From Verrucomicrobiota bacterium (GTDB taxonomy: Bacteria; Verrucomicrobiota; Verrucomicrobiia; Chthoniobacterales; UBA10450), in NCBI GenBank assembly GCA_003218305.1, contig QHMY01000048.1, forward strand, positions 1 to 54,419: 54,419 nucleotides of DNA, read 5' to 3'. The notes beneath the pieces were generated by a model that saw only the letters and a list, made by a program, of their open reading frames with translations, searched no databases and had not been told where the DNA came from. This document shows positions 44,786-53,704 of this stretch, piece by piece. Every line of letters begins with the position of its first letter. The first letter of the stretch is position 1. Both the position numbers and the translations under genes were made by a program.

Positions 44786-45508
44786 TCACCCGCGCGAGCG
44801 GAGGGCGACGACTTCGCCAAACATACGGACACTGTCACGGAAGAAGCTGACCTTGCTCCCATCGAAATGATTCCAGTGCACGGGCACTTCTCTCATCCTT
44901 AGTTTCGCGCGCCACGCCAGGTAAAGCAGTTCGACGTCGAAACCAAATCCCGCGGTTTGGGCTTTCTCAAGAATCGGACGGCAAACATCGAGACGGAACG
45001 CCTTGAATCCGCACTGGGTATCCCAAAACGGAAGGCCGGTGGCGACGCGCACGACGAGGTTGAAGACGCGGCCGCCTTGTTCCCGCCGCCAGGGTTGGTG
45101 ATGGCCAATCAAGCGCCGGTCCAGCGCGCGCGATCCAAACGCAATATCCACCTCACCGCCCGCGATCGGCTCGATCAGTCTCGGCGCATCCTCGATGGGC
45201 GTGGACAAGTCCGCATCGGAAAACAGGCCGATGGGTCTGGTGGCGGCCAGCAGACCGGCCCTCACAGCGGCGCCCTTGCCGCGGTTCGGATGGTGCTCGA
45301 TCAGGCGCGTTTGAATAGAGCCTGCAGCAGAAAAACCTTCGCGCACGATTTCCGCAGTCGCGTCGGTCGATCCATCGTTGACCACGATCACCTCGCTCTC
45401 GGGACTGACTCGGCCGAGATATTCCAGAGTCCCGCGCAGGGTCGCACCGATTCGTCCCGCCTCGTTGAAGGCCGGGATCACGACGGAAAAAGGTGATAGC
45501 ATGGTCAT
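44786..45508 (-). CDS. Dolichyl-phosphate beta-glucosyltransferase-like family 2 enzyme
   Basis: The protein has 240 residues. The GT-A domain is FSVVIPAFNEAGRIGATLRG, then VNDGSTDATAEIV, the donor/metal motif FSDADLSTPIED, and the family-specific DTQCGFKAFRLDVCRPILEK and VPVHWNHFDGSKVSFFRDS. It has no membrane helices, unlike the GtrB-type enzymes in the glycan block. It probably makes a polyprenyl-phosphate sugar. It converges with carA (15-bp gap). Two ATGs, two codons apart, are possible starts. Confidence 0.9.
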   Translation of the reverse strand: MTMLSPFSVVIPAFNEAGRIGATLRGTLEYLGRVSPESEVIVVNDGSTDATAEIVREGFSAAGSIQTRLIEHHPNRGKGAAVRAGLLAATRPIGLFSDADLSTPIEDAPRLIEPIAGGEVDIAFGSRALDRRLIGHHQPWRREQGGRVFNLVVRVATGLPFWDTQCGFKAFRLDVCRPILEKAQTAGFGFDVELLYLAWRAKLRMREVPVHWNHFDGSKVSFFRDSVRMFGEVVALRSRG

Positions 45509-45845
45509 TGGGCGAAATCAGAACGCGGCTCTCAACGAAACGCGCCCTATTGGTAGATTTCAAGGACCGCCGGGCCGGCCGCGTTGACGTGGCCCCGAAT
45601 ACATCCCGGCCGGGTTAAATGGAAGCGAAATCTTTGCGTGGCGCGCGGTCGGCCCGCCCCCCCTGAATCGCCCACCTGATCTTTCCATCTCCCGTCTCCA
45701 TATTCGTCTTGGATCGCTCCTGACCCGTCCCTGGCCCCTTCCAATCTGCTTCGGCTTCCGATCGCTCTGCGGCTGTTGGGAGCGCCAGGATAAGACGGGA
45801 TTTTCCTCTTTGCACGCGGGGGAACTGGGGCACCTTCCACCTGAC
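45509..45845. other. 337-bp gap with no recognisable gene
   Basis: This spacer separates the divergent glycosyltransferase and mla genes. Open frames exist on the minus strand, one ending AAGPAVLEIYQ, but none has a recognisable domain, a good start or coding-like composition. It presumably contains the mlaE promoter, which I cannot place. Confidence 0.5.
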
Positions 45846-46700
45846 ATGGCCGACCAGAATCGCAATCCGGACTCGAGTGGAACCATCGAGACCAACCCGG
45901 TCGTCGTCGTGCAGGAAATCGGGCAAAAGGGCCGCGGTTTCCTGCGCCAGATCGGCAGCATGTTCTGGTTTATCGTTAATACCTTCACGGAGACGATGGA
46001 CAACATGCGGCGCGGCCGGGCGCCGTTCCGGGCATCGAGCTTCTTCCGTCATACAGAACGCGCGGGCGTCGGGTCGGTCCCGCTCGTGGCCATGGTTTCG
46101 TTTTTCCTCGGCCTGACCATGGCGCTCCTGACCGGGTACCAACTGCAACGCTTCGGAACCGAACGCCTCGTCCCAGGATTGGTGGCGATCGCCTTCACCC
46201 GCGAACTCGGGCCACTCCTGACCGGAATCATGCTGGCGGCACGAATCGGCGCCGCCTTCACCGCGGAGTTGGGGACAATGAAGGTTTCGGAGGAAATCGA
46301 AGCGATTGAAGCCATGGGCATCAGTCCGCTTCGCTTCCTGGTCGCGCCCCGCATTCTCGCGATTTTCGCGCTCATGCCCTGCCTCTCGGTCGCTTCCAGT
46401 GTAGCCGCGATCGCTGCCACCGCCCTCATCTCCTACGCCTATTTCAATATTGCGTTTGTCTATTTTACCGACCTCGTGCTCAATGCGCTGCTCATTCGTG
46501 ACATCATCACCGGGATCATGAAGAGTTTCCTTTTTGGCATGCTGATCGGCTCCATCGCCTGCTACCGCGGCTTGAACGTCCGGGGCGGCGCCGCGGGCGT
46601 CGGCAACTCCACCACTTCGAGCGTCGTCACCGCCATCACGACCGTGATCGGCTTCGATACGCTCTTCAACGTTGTCTACACGGTCTTTTTTCCCACATGA
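45846..46700 (+). CDS. mlaE: ABC lipid transporter permease MlaE
   Basis: MlaE is the inner-membrane permease of the MCE/Mla phospholipid transport system that maintains outer-membrane asymmetry. The protein has 284 residues. The MlaE domain carries an amphipathic N-terminal helix and five or six membrane segments, with the conserved LGPLLTGIMLAARIGAAFTAELGTMKVSEEIEA-type core (visible near residues 120-155, with ELGTMKVSEEIEAIEAMG). The start MADQNRNP was chosen over an upstream TTG-type extension. It overlaps mlaF by ATGA. Confidence 0.95.
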   Translation: MADQNRNPDSSGTIETNPVVVVQEIGQKGRGFLRQIGSMFWFIVNTFTETMDNMRRGRAPFRASSFFRHTERAGVGSVPLVAMVSFFLGLTMALLTGYQLQRFGTERLVPGLVAIAFTRELGPLLTGIMLAARIGAAFTAELGTMKVSEEIEAIEAMGISPLRFLVAPRILAIFALMPCLSVASSVAAIAATALISYAYFNIAFVYFTDLVLNALLIRDIITGIMKSFLFGMLIGSIACYRGLNVRGGAAGVGNSTTSSVVTAITTVIGFDTLFNVVYTVFFPT

Positions 46701-47485
46701 GCGCGCCCCCTCCCGATGTCGTCGAGTTGCGCGACGTCCAGCTTCATTTCGAGGAAAAAAAGGTGCTCGGCGGCGTTTCGCTGACGGTGAAGCCGCTGGA
46801 GCGCCTCGTCATCATGGGGCAGAGCGGCAGCGGCAAGAGCACCATCCTCCGTTTGATTCTCGGCCTTTTGCAACCCACAGCCGGATCGGTTTTTTTCAAG
46901 CAATTTGAAATCTCGCGGCTTCCACGGCGCAAGCTCCAGCAGATCCGGTCGCGCATCGGAATGGTGTATCAGTACTCGGCCCTTCTCAGTTCGCGCAGCG
47001 TCCGGGACAATGTCGCTCTCCCGTTGGAGGAACTAACCCACACCTCGTCCGATGAGATTGACAGAATCGTCGAGGAAAAACTTGATCTGGTGGGCATGGC
47101 GCACGCCCGGAAACAAATGCCCTCGGAGCTGAGCGGCGGGATGAAAAAGCGGGTGAGCCTGGCGCGCGCCTTGGTTTTGGAGCCGGAGCTGATCCTTTTT
47201 GACGAACCCACGGCCGGTCTCGATCCAGTGATCGCGTCCGTCATCGACGAGTTGATCATTAGCCTGACCGAAAAATCCGAGGTTACCTCGGTTATTGTGA
47301 CCCACGAGATGGATAGCGCCTTTCGCATCGGCACACGAATGGCTATGCTCTACCAGGGCAAAATCATCGAAGAGGGAGAACCCGAGGCATTTAAACGATC
47401 GACCGACCCCGTGGTCGCCCAGTTCTTGAGCGGAAGCACCGAAGGACCCATTTTGGAAGGAAGCGAAGATGCAATTGCAACGTAA
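46697..47485 (+). CDS. mlaF: ABC lipid transporter ATP-binding protein MlaF
   Basis: The protein has 262 residues. Walker A is GQSGSGKST (41-49), the Q-loop is GMVYQYSALLSSRSV, the signature is LSGGMKKRVSLARAL, Walker B is LILFDEPTAGLDP, and the H-loop is VIVTHEMDSAFRIG. The sequence style (MKKR after the signature) is typical of MCE-type importers. It is translationally coupled to mlaE (ATGA) and overlaps mlaD by 17 bp. Confidence 0.96.
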   Translation: MSAPPPDVVELRDVQLHFEEKKVLGGVSLTVKPLERLVIMGQSGSGKSTILRLILGLLQPTAGSVFFKQFEISRLPRRKLQQIRSRIGMVYQYSALLSSRSVRDNVALPLEELTHTSSDEIDRIVEEKLDLVGMAHARKQMPSELSGGMKKRVSLARALVLEPELILFDEPTAGLDPVIASVIDELIISLTEKSEVTSVIVTHEMDSAFRIGTRMAMLYQGKIIEEGEPEAFKRSTDPVVAQFLSGSTEGPILEGSEDAIAT

Positions 47486-48515
47486 CGAAATCCTGACGGG
47501 CCTCCTGGTCCTGGCGACCGTTGCCGTTCTGACTGGGATCCTTATCCTGCTCGGGGCGCCCGGACTCTTCCGCCCGCTGGTCACGTACCGGATCTATATG
47601 GACAACGCGGCCGGGATCAAACTCGGCGCGCCGGTTCTGCTTGCGGGGCGGAAGATCGGCCAGGTCGACAAGTTATTCTCCCCGGTTTCAAAGGAGGACG
47701 CGCAACATGCAGAGGCAGCCGCGGCCGCGCTCCGCCCGGCGGACCCGAATGCCGGCCCCATTTCCACGCCAAAGCCCAATGCGACGCCGACACCAGCCGA
47801 GGTTAAAACAAGATACGAAGCGCGAATCGATGTCCGGGTCGACAAGAACGCGGTCGTCTACAGGGATTCCAGGGCGCGGATGATTACCCTTGGTCTGCTG
47901 GGCGAAACGGCCATCGACTTCACCCAGGGCGATGAGAGCTCCGGTCTGGCCAAAGACGGCGAAATGTTCGCGGGTGAACGGACGCCTGATTTTGGCGAAT
48001 CGATCTCCAAGATGCTCGATGTCGTAAAGCCTGTGGCGATCGAAGCCACCGCCACGTTGAAGGAACTGCAAACCACCGCGCAAAATCTTAGCCGCATTAC
48101 CGACGAGTATTCGCAGCTGAACATGGCCCTGGCGCAAATGCGCACCTTTGCCGAAAACCTGACCAACATGACCGCTCGGGACAGTTCCATCTCGCTCGCA
48201 CTTAAGAACATCGAGAAAATCAGCACCGATCTCTCAAGCAACGACAATATCCAGATAACCCTGCAGAATTTTCGCGAATCGTCCGACAAATTGAAGTCGA
48301 TTCTGGGTGAGCTGAGTGGGCTCGGTCCCGACCTGAAAGAAAGCGGACGAAACGTGAAGGAACTGACCGCCACCGTGAAGTCGCAACCCTGGCGGCTGGT
48401 CTGGCCGAGCACAGTAAAGCCCGCGGAGAATCCGCCTGAGACCGCGACTGCGCCAAAGAAGCCGCCAAAATCACAACACCACACTTCCCCCACTCCCGCG
48501 GCGCGGATGCGCTAA
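47469..48515 (+). CDS. mlaD: MCE-domain lipid-binding protein MlaD
   Basis: This is a periplasmic, membrane-anchored substrate-binding subunit. The protein has 348 residues. An N-terminal helix (about 8-30) is followed by the MCE beta-barrel, which begins at about residue 38 (VTYRIYMDNAAGIKLGAPVL), is interrupted by an alanine/proline-rich insert (about 72-114), and resumes (YEARIDVRVDKNAVVY). A long helical/coiled region (about 180-300) and a disordered Pro/Lys tail follow. It is longer than E. coli MlaD and closer to multi-domain MCE proteins. It is the last gene of the mlaEFD operon. Confidence 0.93.
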   Translation: MQLQRNEILTGLLVLATVAVLTGILILLGAPGLFRPLVTYRIYMDNAAGIKLGAPVLLAGRKIGQVDKLFSPVSKEDAQHAEAAAAALRPADPNAGPISTPKPNATPTPAEVKTRYEARIDVRVDKNAVVYRDSRARMITLGLLGETAIDFTQGDESSGLAKDGEMFAGERTPDFGESISKMLDVVKPVAIEATATLKELQTTAQNLSRITDEYSQLNMALAQMRTFAENLTNMTARDSSISLALKNIEKISTDLSSNDNIQITLQNFRESSDKLKSILGELSGLGPDLKESGRNVKELTATVKSQPWRLVWPSTVKPAENPPETATAPKKPPKSQHHTSPTPAARMR

Positions 48516-48520
48516 GGATA

Positions 48521-48582
48521 TAGAGGCGCTCGCCGCGGCGAGCGCGTAGCCAACCCACAGGCGCTTGGCACAAGCGCCTCTA
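48521..48582. repeat. 62-bp double-hairpin repeat (TAGAGGCGCT family) between mlaD and topoisomerase IB
   Basis: The ends TAGAGGCGCT (48521-48530) and AGCGCCTCTA (48573-48582) are inverted. Inside are two hairpins (CGCTCGCCGCGGCGAGCG; GGCGCTT-GGCAC-AAGCGCC). It fills the gap between convergent genes and its right arm supplies the stop codon (TAG) of the topoisomerase gene. It may serve as a bidirectional terminator. Confidence 0.8.
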
Positions 48583-49698
48583 CATTTTCGGCAATTTCGC
48601 CAGGCGTTCCTGGAGGAACGACATCACGGCAGCCTCTTCCGCCCGCAAATCGTCCAGATTTTCCGCGAGAGCTTCCTCAGTCTTCTGTTTCAGCCCCTCG
48701 ACCATGTCGCCGTCGAGGTAAGCCTCCAGCACGATAGGATGCACATAGGATTTCCGGCACACCGTCGGAGTATTGCCAAGGATCTTCGCTACGGCGGCGA
48801 TGGCATCTTTGATATTCTTTTTCGCGTGGGTTTCGCTCTCGGCCGGTCCCTGCACATTGAGCGCCATCGCCGTTAGCACCGTGCCGGCCCAGGTGCGAAA
48901 GTCTTTGGCCGTAAACTCTTCTCCGGTGGTCTCCTGCAAATAATCGTTTACGTCCTGAGAAGTTACATTTCGCACTTCGCCCGCTTCGTCTTTGTACTGA
49001 AAAATTTCCTGCCCAGGCAACTCCTGCAGCTTGCGCATGATGTTCGCCAGTCGCCGATCGTTGAGGCCGATTTCATGTTTCACCCCACTCTTCCCGCGAA
49101 AACTAAAGCGCAGCTTGGTCCCTTTTACGTCCACGTGACGGTTTCTCATCGTGGTCAGGCCGAACGATTTGTTCTCGCGCGCATATTCTTCGTTGCCGAT
49201 TCGGATGAAGGTGCGCCCCAGCAGATGCACAACCGTGCCCAACACCTTTTCTCTCGAAAGCCCGCTCGACTCCATGTCGTTCCTAACCCGGCGGCGAATT
49301 TTCGAGAGGGCTTTGCCAAAAACCAGCATCCGATCGTATTTGTTCTCGTCCCGCGCCTCGCGCCACCTTTCATGGTAACGATATTGTTTCCGGCCGCGGG
49401 CATCGCGGGCCGTGGCCTGGATGTGTCCGTTCGGCGACGGACAAATCCAAACATCTTTGTAGGCGGGTGGAATCGCGAGCCGCCGGATGCGCAAGAGACG
49501 GGATTCGTCGGTAATCGCCCGGCCGTCTGCGTCGAAATATTCGAAATCGTCCCCTTTCGGCTTTCGGGTGTAACCGGGTTGGTCGTCGCTCACGTAGCGC
49601 AGGCCCGCGTCCTCGGCCACGGCAACGAGATCGGTCGCGATCTCAGGCGTCGTTTTTCGCTTTTTTACTTTTCTAAGTTTTGATGGCGACGCGGGCAC
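48580..49698 (-). CDS. DNA topoisomerase IB (eukaryote/poxvirus-like)
   Basis: It relaxes supercoils by single-strand breakage with a 3'-phosphotyrosine intermediate. The protein has about 372 residues from a GTG at 49698. The N-terminal domain is LRYVSDDQPGYTRKPKGDDF and LRIRRLAIPPAYKDVWICPS. The catalytic domain has LLGRTFIRIGNEEYARENKSFGL, DFRTWAGT (catalytic arginine near 268) and the nucleophilic tyrosine in CRKSYVHP (about Tyr318). The frame remains open to 49791 but that part translates the palindrome at 49738-49792. The true start is therefore uncertain. Confidence 0.93.
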   Translation of the reverse strand: MPASPSKLRKVKKRKTTPEIATDLVAVAEDAGLRYVSDDQPGYTRKPKGDDFEYFDADGRAITDESRLLRIRRLAIPPAYKDVWICPSPNGHIQATARDARGRKQYRYHERWREARDENKYDRMLVFGKALSKIRRRVRNDMESSGLSREKVLGTVVHLLGRTFIRIGNEEYARENKSFGLTTMRNRHVDVKGTKLRFSFRGKSGVKHEIGLNDRRLANIMRKLQELPGQEIFQYKDEAGEVRNVTSQDVNDYLQETTGEEFTAKDFRTWAGTVLTAMALNVQGPAESETHAKKNIKDAIAAVAKILGNTPTVCRKSYVHPIVLEAYLDGDMVEGLKQKTEEALAENLDDLRAEEAAVMSFLQERLAKLPKM

Positions 49699-49737
49699 GT
49701 AAGCAATACGTGCGCGGTGTGACGGGAGGCTGCAATT

Positions 49738-49792
49738 AATGTGGGAGGGGCCTTTGTGCCCAGCGTCGGGGCACAAAGGCCCCTCCCACATT
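49738..49792. repeat. 24-bp stem palindrome (GTGGGAGGGGCCTTTGTGCC family)
   Basis: Arms 49738-49760 and 49770-49792 are perfect 23-bp inverted copies, extended by one more pair, with a 7-base loop. It lies two bases beyond the DUF1844 stop codon and upstream of the topoisomerase gene on the same strand. There is no U-tract. It may insulate the two genes, stabilise the 3' end of the upstream message, or be a mobile repeat. Confidence 0.93.
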
Positions 49793-49794
49793 AT

Positions 49795-50232
49795 CTACGC
49801 GCCGTAGCTCTTGGTGAATTTCTTGCGCGACTCCGATTCCGCCTCAGGAGTCGCGGGCGGAGTGCTGGGCACGGAAGGAGCATCGGTTGCAGCCTGCTCA
49901 CTCGCAGCCGGCGATGCTTCCGTAGGCGACGCAGCCGGGCTCTCGCCCCGTGATTGCTGCGACACCTCTACGAACGCCATTTGCAGATTCGAAAGTGTGT
50001 TTCGCAGGACCGCGGTTTCCTCGTTGGTCAGGTTACCGCGGGTCTTCTCCTGAATCATGGCCAACTGATCGATGAACATTTTCGCCAGCTCCAGATTGAC
50101 TTCTCCCTGCCCGGTTTGCGGGTTTGGAATCTGGCCGAGAAAAAGCGCGGCGTTTTGTGCCTGCATCATGACAAATTCAATGAAGCGCTGGGAAAGCTCC
50201 CCCGACTGGGTGTTGGTTTGGACTTCGGCCAT
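49795..50232 (-). CDS. DUF1844 domain protein
   Basis: The protein has 145 residues. The DUF1844 domain (about 12-90) has the typical words FIEFVMMQAQNAALFLGQIP and LELAKMFIDQLAMIQEKTRGNL with TLSNLQMAFVEV. A disordered alanine/serine/proline tail ends in KKFTKSYGA. The function of the family is unknown. It is common in deltaproteobacteria, planctomycetes and verrucomicrobia. No signal peptide is seen. Confidence 0.88.
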   Translation of the reverse strand: MAEVQTNTQSGELSQRFIEFVMMQAQNAALFLGQIPNPQTGQGEVNLELAKMFIDQLAMIQEKTRGNLTNEETAVLRNTLSNLQMAFVEVSQQSRGESPAASPTEASPAASEQAATDAPSVPSTPPATPEAESESRKKFTKSYGA

Positions 50233-50317
50233 AGATTATAACTAGACGATCACGAGCAGGATTACGAATCGTTTCAAACTTTCCTACCCACATTGGCTCG
50301 GGCTCGTGAGCCAGGCC

Positions 50318-52894
50318 TCATTTATTCGGCGGCCGAACGATGGCAAGGACGTACGGCTGTTCCTGAAAATATTTGGCGGCGGCACGTTTTACATCCTCCA
50401 ACGTCACGGCCTCTACTTCGCGCTCGAGTGTTTTGTAATGGGCGAAACCGAGGCCGTAGAGCTCGTCGAGCGCAGCCATGTATCCGAAAGAATCGTTGCT
50501 CTGGTTGGCGATCTGCTGTTGCCCAAGCATTTTCTTTTTTGCGCGCGCCAGCTCCTCACTGGTCAACCCTTCTGCGGCGAGTTTGCTGATCTCATCGAGC
50601 AGCGCCGTTTTCACCGTCTCGATTTTCTCCGGATCCGTCCCTAGATAGAAAAGGAAGAGGCCGGGCACGAGCCCCTGCATTTGGCTGGCGCCAACGTAAT
50701 AGGCCAGGCCCATTTGCTCACGAATCCGCACAAAGAACCGCGAACCCAAATCGCTGCTCGCCTCGTCAATCAATTCGAGGGCGCATCGATCCGGACTGAA
50801 GATGTCCACCCCACGATACCCGACCATGATAACGCCCTGCGCCTTATCCTTCGGATTTTCGACAACGGTGTTCTTCAGCAAAGGTGGCGGGTTCGGAGGA
50901 TCGGTCAGCGCGAGCTGACCCTGTTTCATCCCGGCCAGCGCTTCCTCGAAGATCTGTCTTACTTCCGCTGCCTTGACGTTTCCGAAAACGGAAATGACCC
51001 CGTTTCTGGCCACCAAATAACGATCTCTAAATTCAAGCAGATCTTTCCGGGTCAGTCTCGAAACCGATTCCACCGAACCCTTGCCCCGGAGCGCATACGG
51101 ATGCTTCTGAAAAAGCGCCTCCCGCAATAGATTGCGAGCTACGGTCGTCAATTGCTCTTCGTCTTCCTTGATCCCGGCCAGCTGGATTTCTTTCTCGCGC
51201 GCGACCGCTTTCTCCGGCATCGTCGCATTCAGCAGGACGTCCGCGAGGATCTCGGCACCGAGCTTCAAATCGGGCTGAGTGACATCGAGTGAGACACTGA
51301 AACTGTTGTTGCCGGCGTCGCTGCCAATGCTGCCACCCACGGCCTCGATCGTGTCGGCGATTTGCTCGGAGGTACGGGTCTCGGTTCCTTTCAAAAGGAC
51401 CTTGGCCATCAGACGGGTGATGCCATTTGTCTTCGACATCTCAGCCAGAAGCCCGCCGCGGAAGACGGCGGCCATTGAAATGAGCGGCAGCCGTGGGTCT
51501 TCTCGAACGAGGAGGCGCATCCCGTTCGACAGCTCGATTTTTTGAATCTCGCCCGCAACCATCGGGGGCAACGCTGCAACCCTGGCCAGTGGAGCGCCTT
51601 TGGGATTGAGCGAGGTGATCGTCAAATTATCGCGCGTGAGATATCTGCCCGCGACCCGGCGGATGTCTTCGGGAACAATTTCCTGGGAAGCGGCGAGATA
51701 ATCGCGGGTAAAATTCAAGTTCCGAGTCAGCAACCAGTTGGAACCAAGATCGGAGGCCTGGCCCCGCATGGTGGTGAGCGATCCCAGGTGATGGCTCAGG
51801 GAAATCTTCTTGGCCTTGGCCAATTCCTCGGCGGTGACACCCCCTTCCTTGATCTCTTCAACGATCTTCAGGATAAGCTCCTGAGTCGCCTCGCGCTTGG
51901 CCGGTTCGACGGTCGCGTCGATTCCAAGCAAACCGGGATCCCCCGGCGTGTAAGAGAAGGCTGAAATACCGAAAGCAAGTCCCGCTTCCTCTCGCACGCG
52001 CCGAAAAAGGCGCGAGCTGCGTCCGTCACCGAGAATGGCCGAAAGAAGATCAAGAGCCGGAACATCGGGATGCGTAATCTCCGGGATATGCCAGGCGAGC
52101 GAAAGGCGGGTCAACTCCGTCTCGAATTCCTCGTGAACGACACGCGGCCCAAGTTGCGGCGGCTCAGGTGGAATGAAAGAGGGCTGGATCGATCTCGCGG
52201 GATAATCCTTGAAGAAAGTGGCAAGTTCTTGCGTGACAACGTCCGCGTCGACATCTCCCACAATGATGAAAGTGAGATTGTTCGGCACATAACGCGCCTT
52301 GTAGTATCGCATCACGTCTTCCCGGGTCAGTTGGTTGAAGATGTCCAACTGCCCGATCACCGGCAACCGATAGGGATGGCGCTGAAACGTGGTCGCGAAA
52401 AGCAGCTGGCCCGCCATCCGGTCGGGATCATCCATTCCCATCGCAAATTCTCGCCGGATCACTTCCTGTTCCCTGGCGTATTCCTCCAGCGGCAGGGTGG
52501 AGTTCATCATCGTGTCGGCCAAAATATCGAGAGCCACGCTGGTGCCGGCTTTCGGGACATCAATCCAGTAAACCGTCCGATCGAACGACGTGTAGGCGTT
52601 AATGTAACCACCCACATCCTGAATTTCCCTCGCAATGGCGTTCGATGCGCGCCTCTTCGTTCCCTTGAAGAGCATGTGCTCGAGGATGTGCGACAACCCG
52701 GCGCCGAGATGCTCGCTCTCGTCGATGCTGCCCGTGGCGCACCAGGCCTGGACACTGACCACCGGCGCGCTGTGATCCTCCTGGACGATGACTGTAAGTC
52801 CGTCAGGCAGCACGCGTTTTTGAGCGGTGCTGGGCGGGAAAGTAATGCCGGTGCTGCCCTCCGGCGGAGCGGCTTTGAGATGGGCGGTCAACAT
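50318..52894 (-). CDS. M16 family zinc peptidase, two-domain
   Basis: The protein has 858 residues: two tandem M16 halves in one chain, as in pitrilysin/processing-peptidase-like proteins. The N-terminal half carries the inverted zinc motif HILEH (His69, Glu72, His73) and the downstream glutamate in EQEVIRREF (Glu149). The C-terminal half (starting near 455 with IQKIELSNGMRLLVRED) lacks HxxEH and is expected to be structural. No signal peptide is evident. It is in line with the Minf_1886-type gene 37 bp upstream. Confidence 0.94.
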   Translation of the reverse strand: MLTAHLKAAPPEGSTGITFPPSTAQKRVLPDGLTVIVQEDHSAPVVSVQAWCATGSIDESEHLGAGLSHILEHMLFKGTKRRASNAIAREIQDVGGYINAYTSFDRTVYWIDVPKAGTSVALDILADTMMNSTLPLEEYAREQEVIRREFAMGMDDPDRMAGQLLFATTFQRHPYRLPVIGQLDIFNQLTREDVMRYYKARYVPNNLTFIIVGDVDADVVTQELATFFKDYPARSIQPSFIPPEPPQLGPRVVHEEFETELTRLSLAWHIPEITHPDVPALDLLSAILGDGRSSRLFRRVREEAGLAFGISAFSYTPGDPGLLGIDATVEPAKREATQELILKIVEEIKEGGVTAEELAKAKKISLSHHLGSLTTMRGQASDLGSNWLLTRNLNFTRDYLAASQEIVPEDIRRVAGRYLTRDNLTITSLNPKGAPLARVAALPPMVAGEIQKIELSNGMRLLVREDPRLPLISMAAVFRGGLLAEMSKTNGITRLMAKVLLKGTETRTSEQIADTIEAVGGSIGSDAGNNSFSVSLDVTQPDLKLGAEILADVLLNATMPEKAVAREKEIQLAGIKEDEEQLTTVARNLLREALFQKHPYALRGKGSVESVSRLTRKDLLEFRDRYLVARNGVISVFGNVKAAEVRQIFEEALAGMKQGQLALTDPPNPPPLLKNTVVENPKDKAQGVIMVGYRGVDIFSPDRCALELIDEASSDLGSRFFVRIREQMGLAYYVGASQMQGLVPGLFLFYLGTDPEKIETVKTALLDEISKLAAEGLTSEELARAKKKMLGQQQIANQSNDSFGYMAALDELYGLGFAHYKTLEREVEAVTLEDVKRAAAKYFQEQPYVLAIVRPPNK

Positions 52895-52931
52895 ACAGGC
52901 GAACGAGGCGCGATGAGTGACGCCGCTCGAT

Positions 52932-53366
52932 TCAGGAAAGTTTAGGCGCGGGAAGCTTGATGGGCACTCCTGGATACGGGGGTTTAATAGGCTCGAACGG
53001 TTTCACAAAAGCTTCGTCGAAATCAAAGACGTTCTTGAAATCGTCGATCGAATCTTCCTCGGTTTTTCCGAAAATCCCGGCGCCGATCAAGTTGAAGACC
53101 ATGTTCCCTACATCCTCGCAGGATCGGATTCCCCAGTAGGACAAGACCGTCACGACCATCGGTCCGAATTCTTTCAACGCATATTGGCGGACGCCTTCCA
53201 GGAGCTCGGGCCCGGCAACATGCCGGACGGAAGCCCCCTTCGATTTCTTCTGCTGCTTGGTCGTGTAATCGAGCGCGTCGCGCAGGAATACGTACGCATC
53301 ACGCTGATAGCGGGGATCGCTGGCGACAATGGAATCAAGAGCTTCGGCGAATCCTATTTTTTGCAT
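52932..53366 (-). CDS. Minf_1886-type conserved protein of unknown function
   Basis: The protein has 144 residues. It begins FAEALDSIVASDPRYQRDAYVFLRDALDYT and continues HVAGPELLEGVRQYALKEFGPMV and WGIRSCEDVGNMVFNLI, a pattern I associate with the Minf_1886 family named from Methylacidiphilum. The C-terminus is proline-rich (PIKPPYPGVPIKLP). No catalytic residues or membrane segments are seen. It is probably transcribed together with the M16 peptidase. Confidence 0.8.
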   Translation of the reverse strand: MQKIGFAEALDSIVASDPRYQRDAYVFLRDALDYTTKQQKKSKGASVRHVAGPELLEGVRQYALKEFGPMVVTVLSYWGIRSCEDVGNMVFNLIGAGIFGKTEEDSIDDFKNVFDFDEAFVKPFEPIKPPYPGVPIKLPAPKLS

Positions 53367-53450
53367 ATGGGCAGGCTCACTTGCGCGCGCCGCCTATGAT
53401 ACGCACCAACACCCAAGCGAGCAACTCCCCGGACGGACGACGAGGGAAAG

Positions 53451-53634
53451 TCTGTCATCCCGAGCGAAGTCGAGGGACCCCGCGGAACGTCGATCGGCCT
53501 GCCATGCTATTCCTCGACTCCCGGACGGGCGGAACGAAACTCTGTCATCCCGAGCGAAGTCGAGGGACCTCGTTGAGCGTCGATCGACCTTCCACGGGGT
53601 TCCTCGACTCCGCTGCGCTTCGCTCGGAATGACA
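53451..53634. repeat. Two direct ~90-bp units of the TGTCATCCCGAGCGAAG repeat family
   Basis: Units at 53451-53540 and 53541-53634 share TCTGTCATCCCGAGCGAAGT, CGAGGGACC, CGTCGATCG and TTCCTCGACTCC. The second ends in an inverted CGCTCGGAATGACA. They are related to the fold-back elements at 22577 and 40660 through the TGTCATCCCGAGC end. The rest of the 338-bp gap (53367-53704) is non-coding. Confidence 0.9.
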
Positions 53635-53704
53635 CGTGAGGGAACGGGATCATCGCAGGGCGATGATCCTACCCCAGCATCGAAACGATCTCAGTCTTGC
53701 TGCG

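Noticed and set aside
45547-45840. Minus-strand ORF of 97 codons ending AAGPAVLEIYQ, resembling the tail of a secreted-protein module
   Set aside because: Only the last dozen residues look module-like; the rest is basic, low-quality sequence with no good start. A degraded fragment is possible but not supportable.
49699-49791. Upstream extension of topoisomerase IB to a start at 49791
   Set aside because: The residues are the translation of the perfect palindrome, not protein sequence.
53451-53634. Direct 90-bp repeats considered as a phage attachment site
   Set aside because: The units are adjacent rather than flanking an element, there is no integrase, and the same words recur at other intergenic sites.
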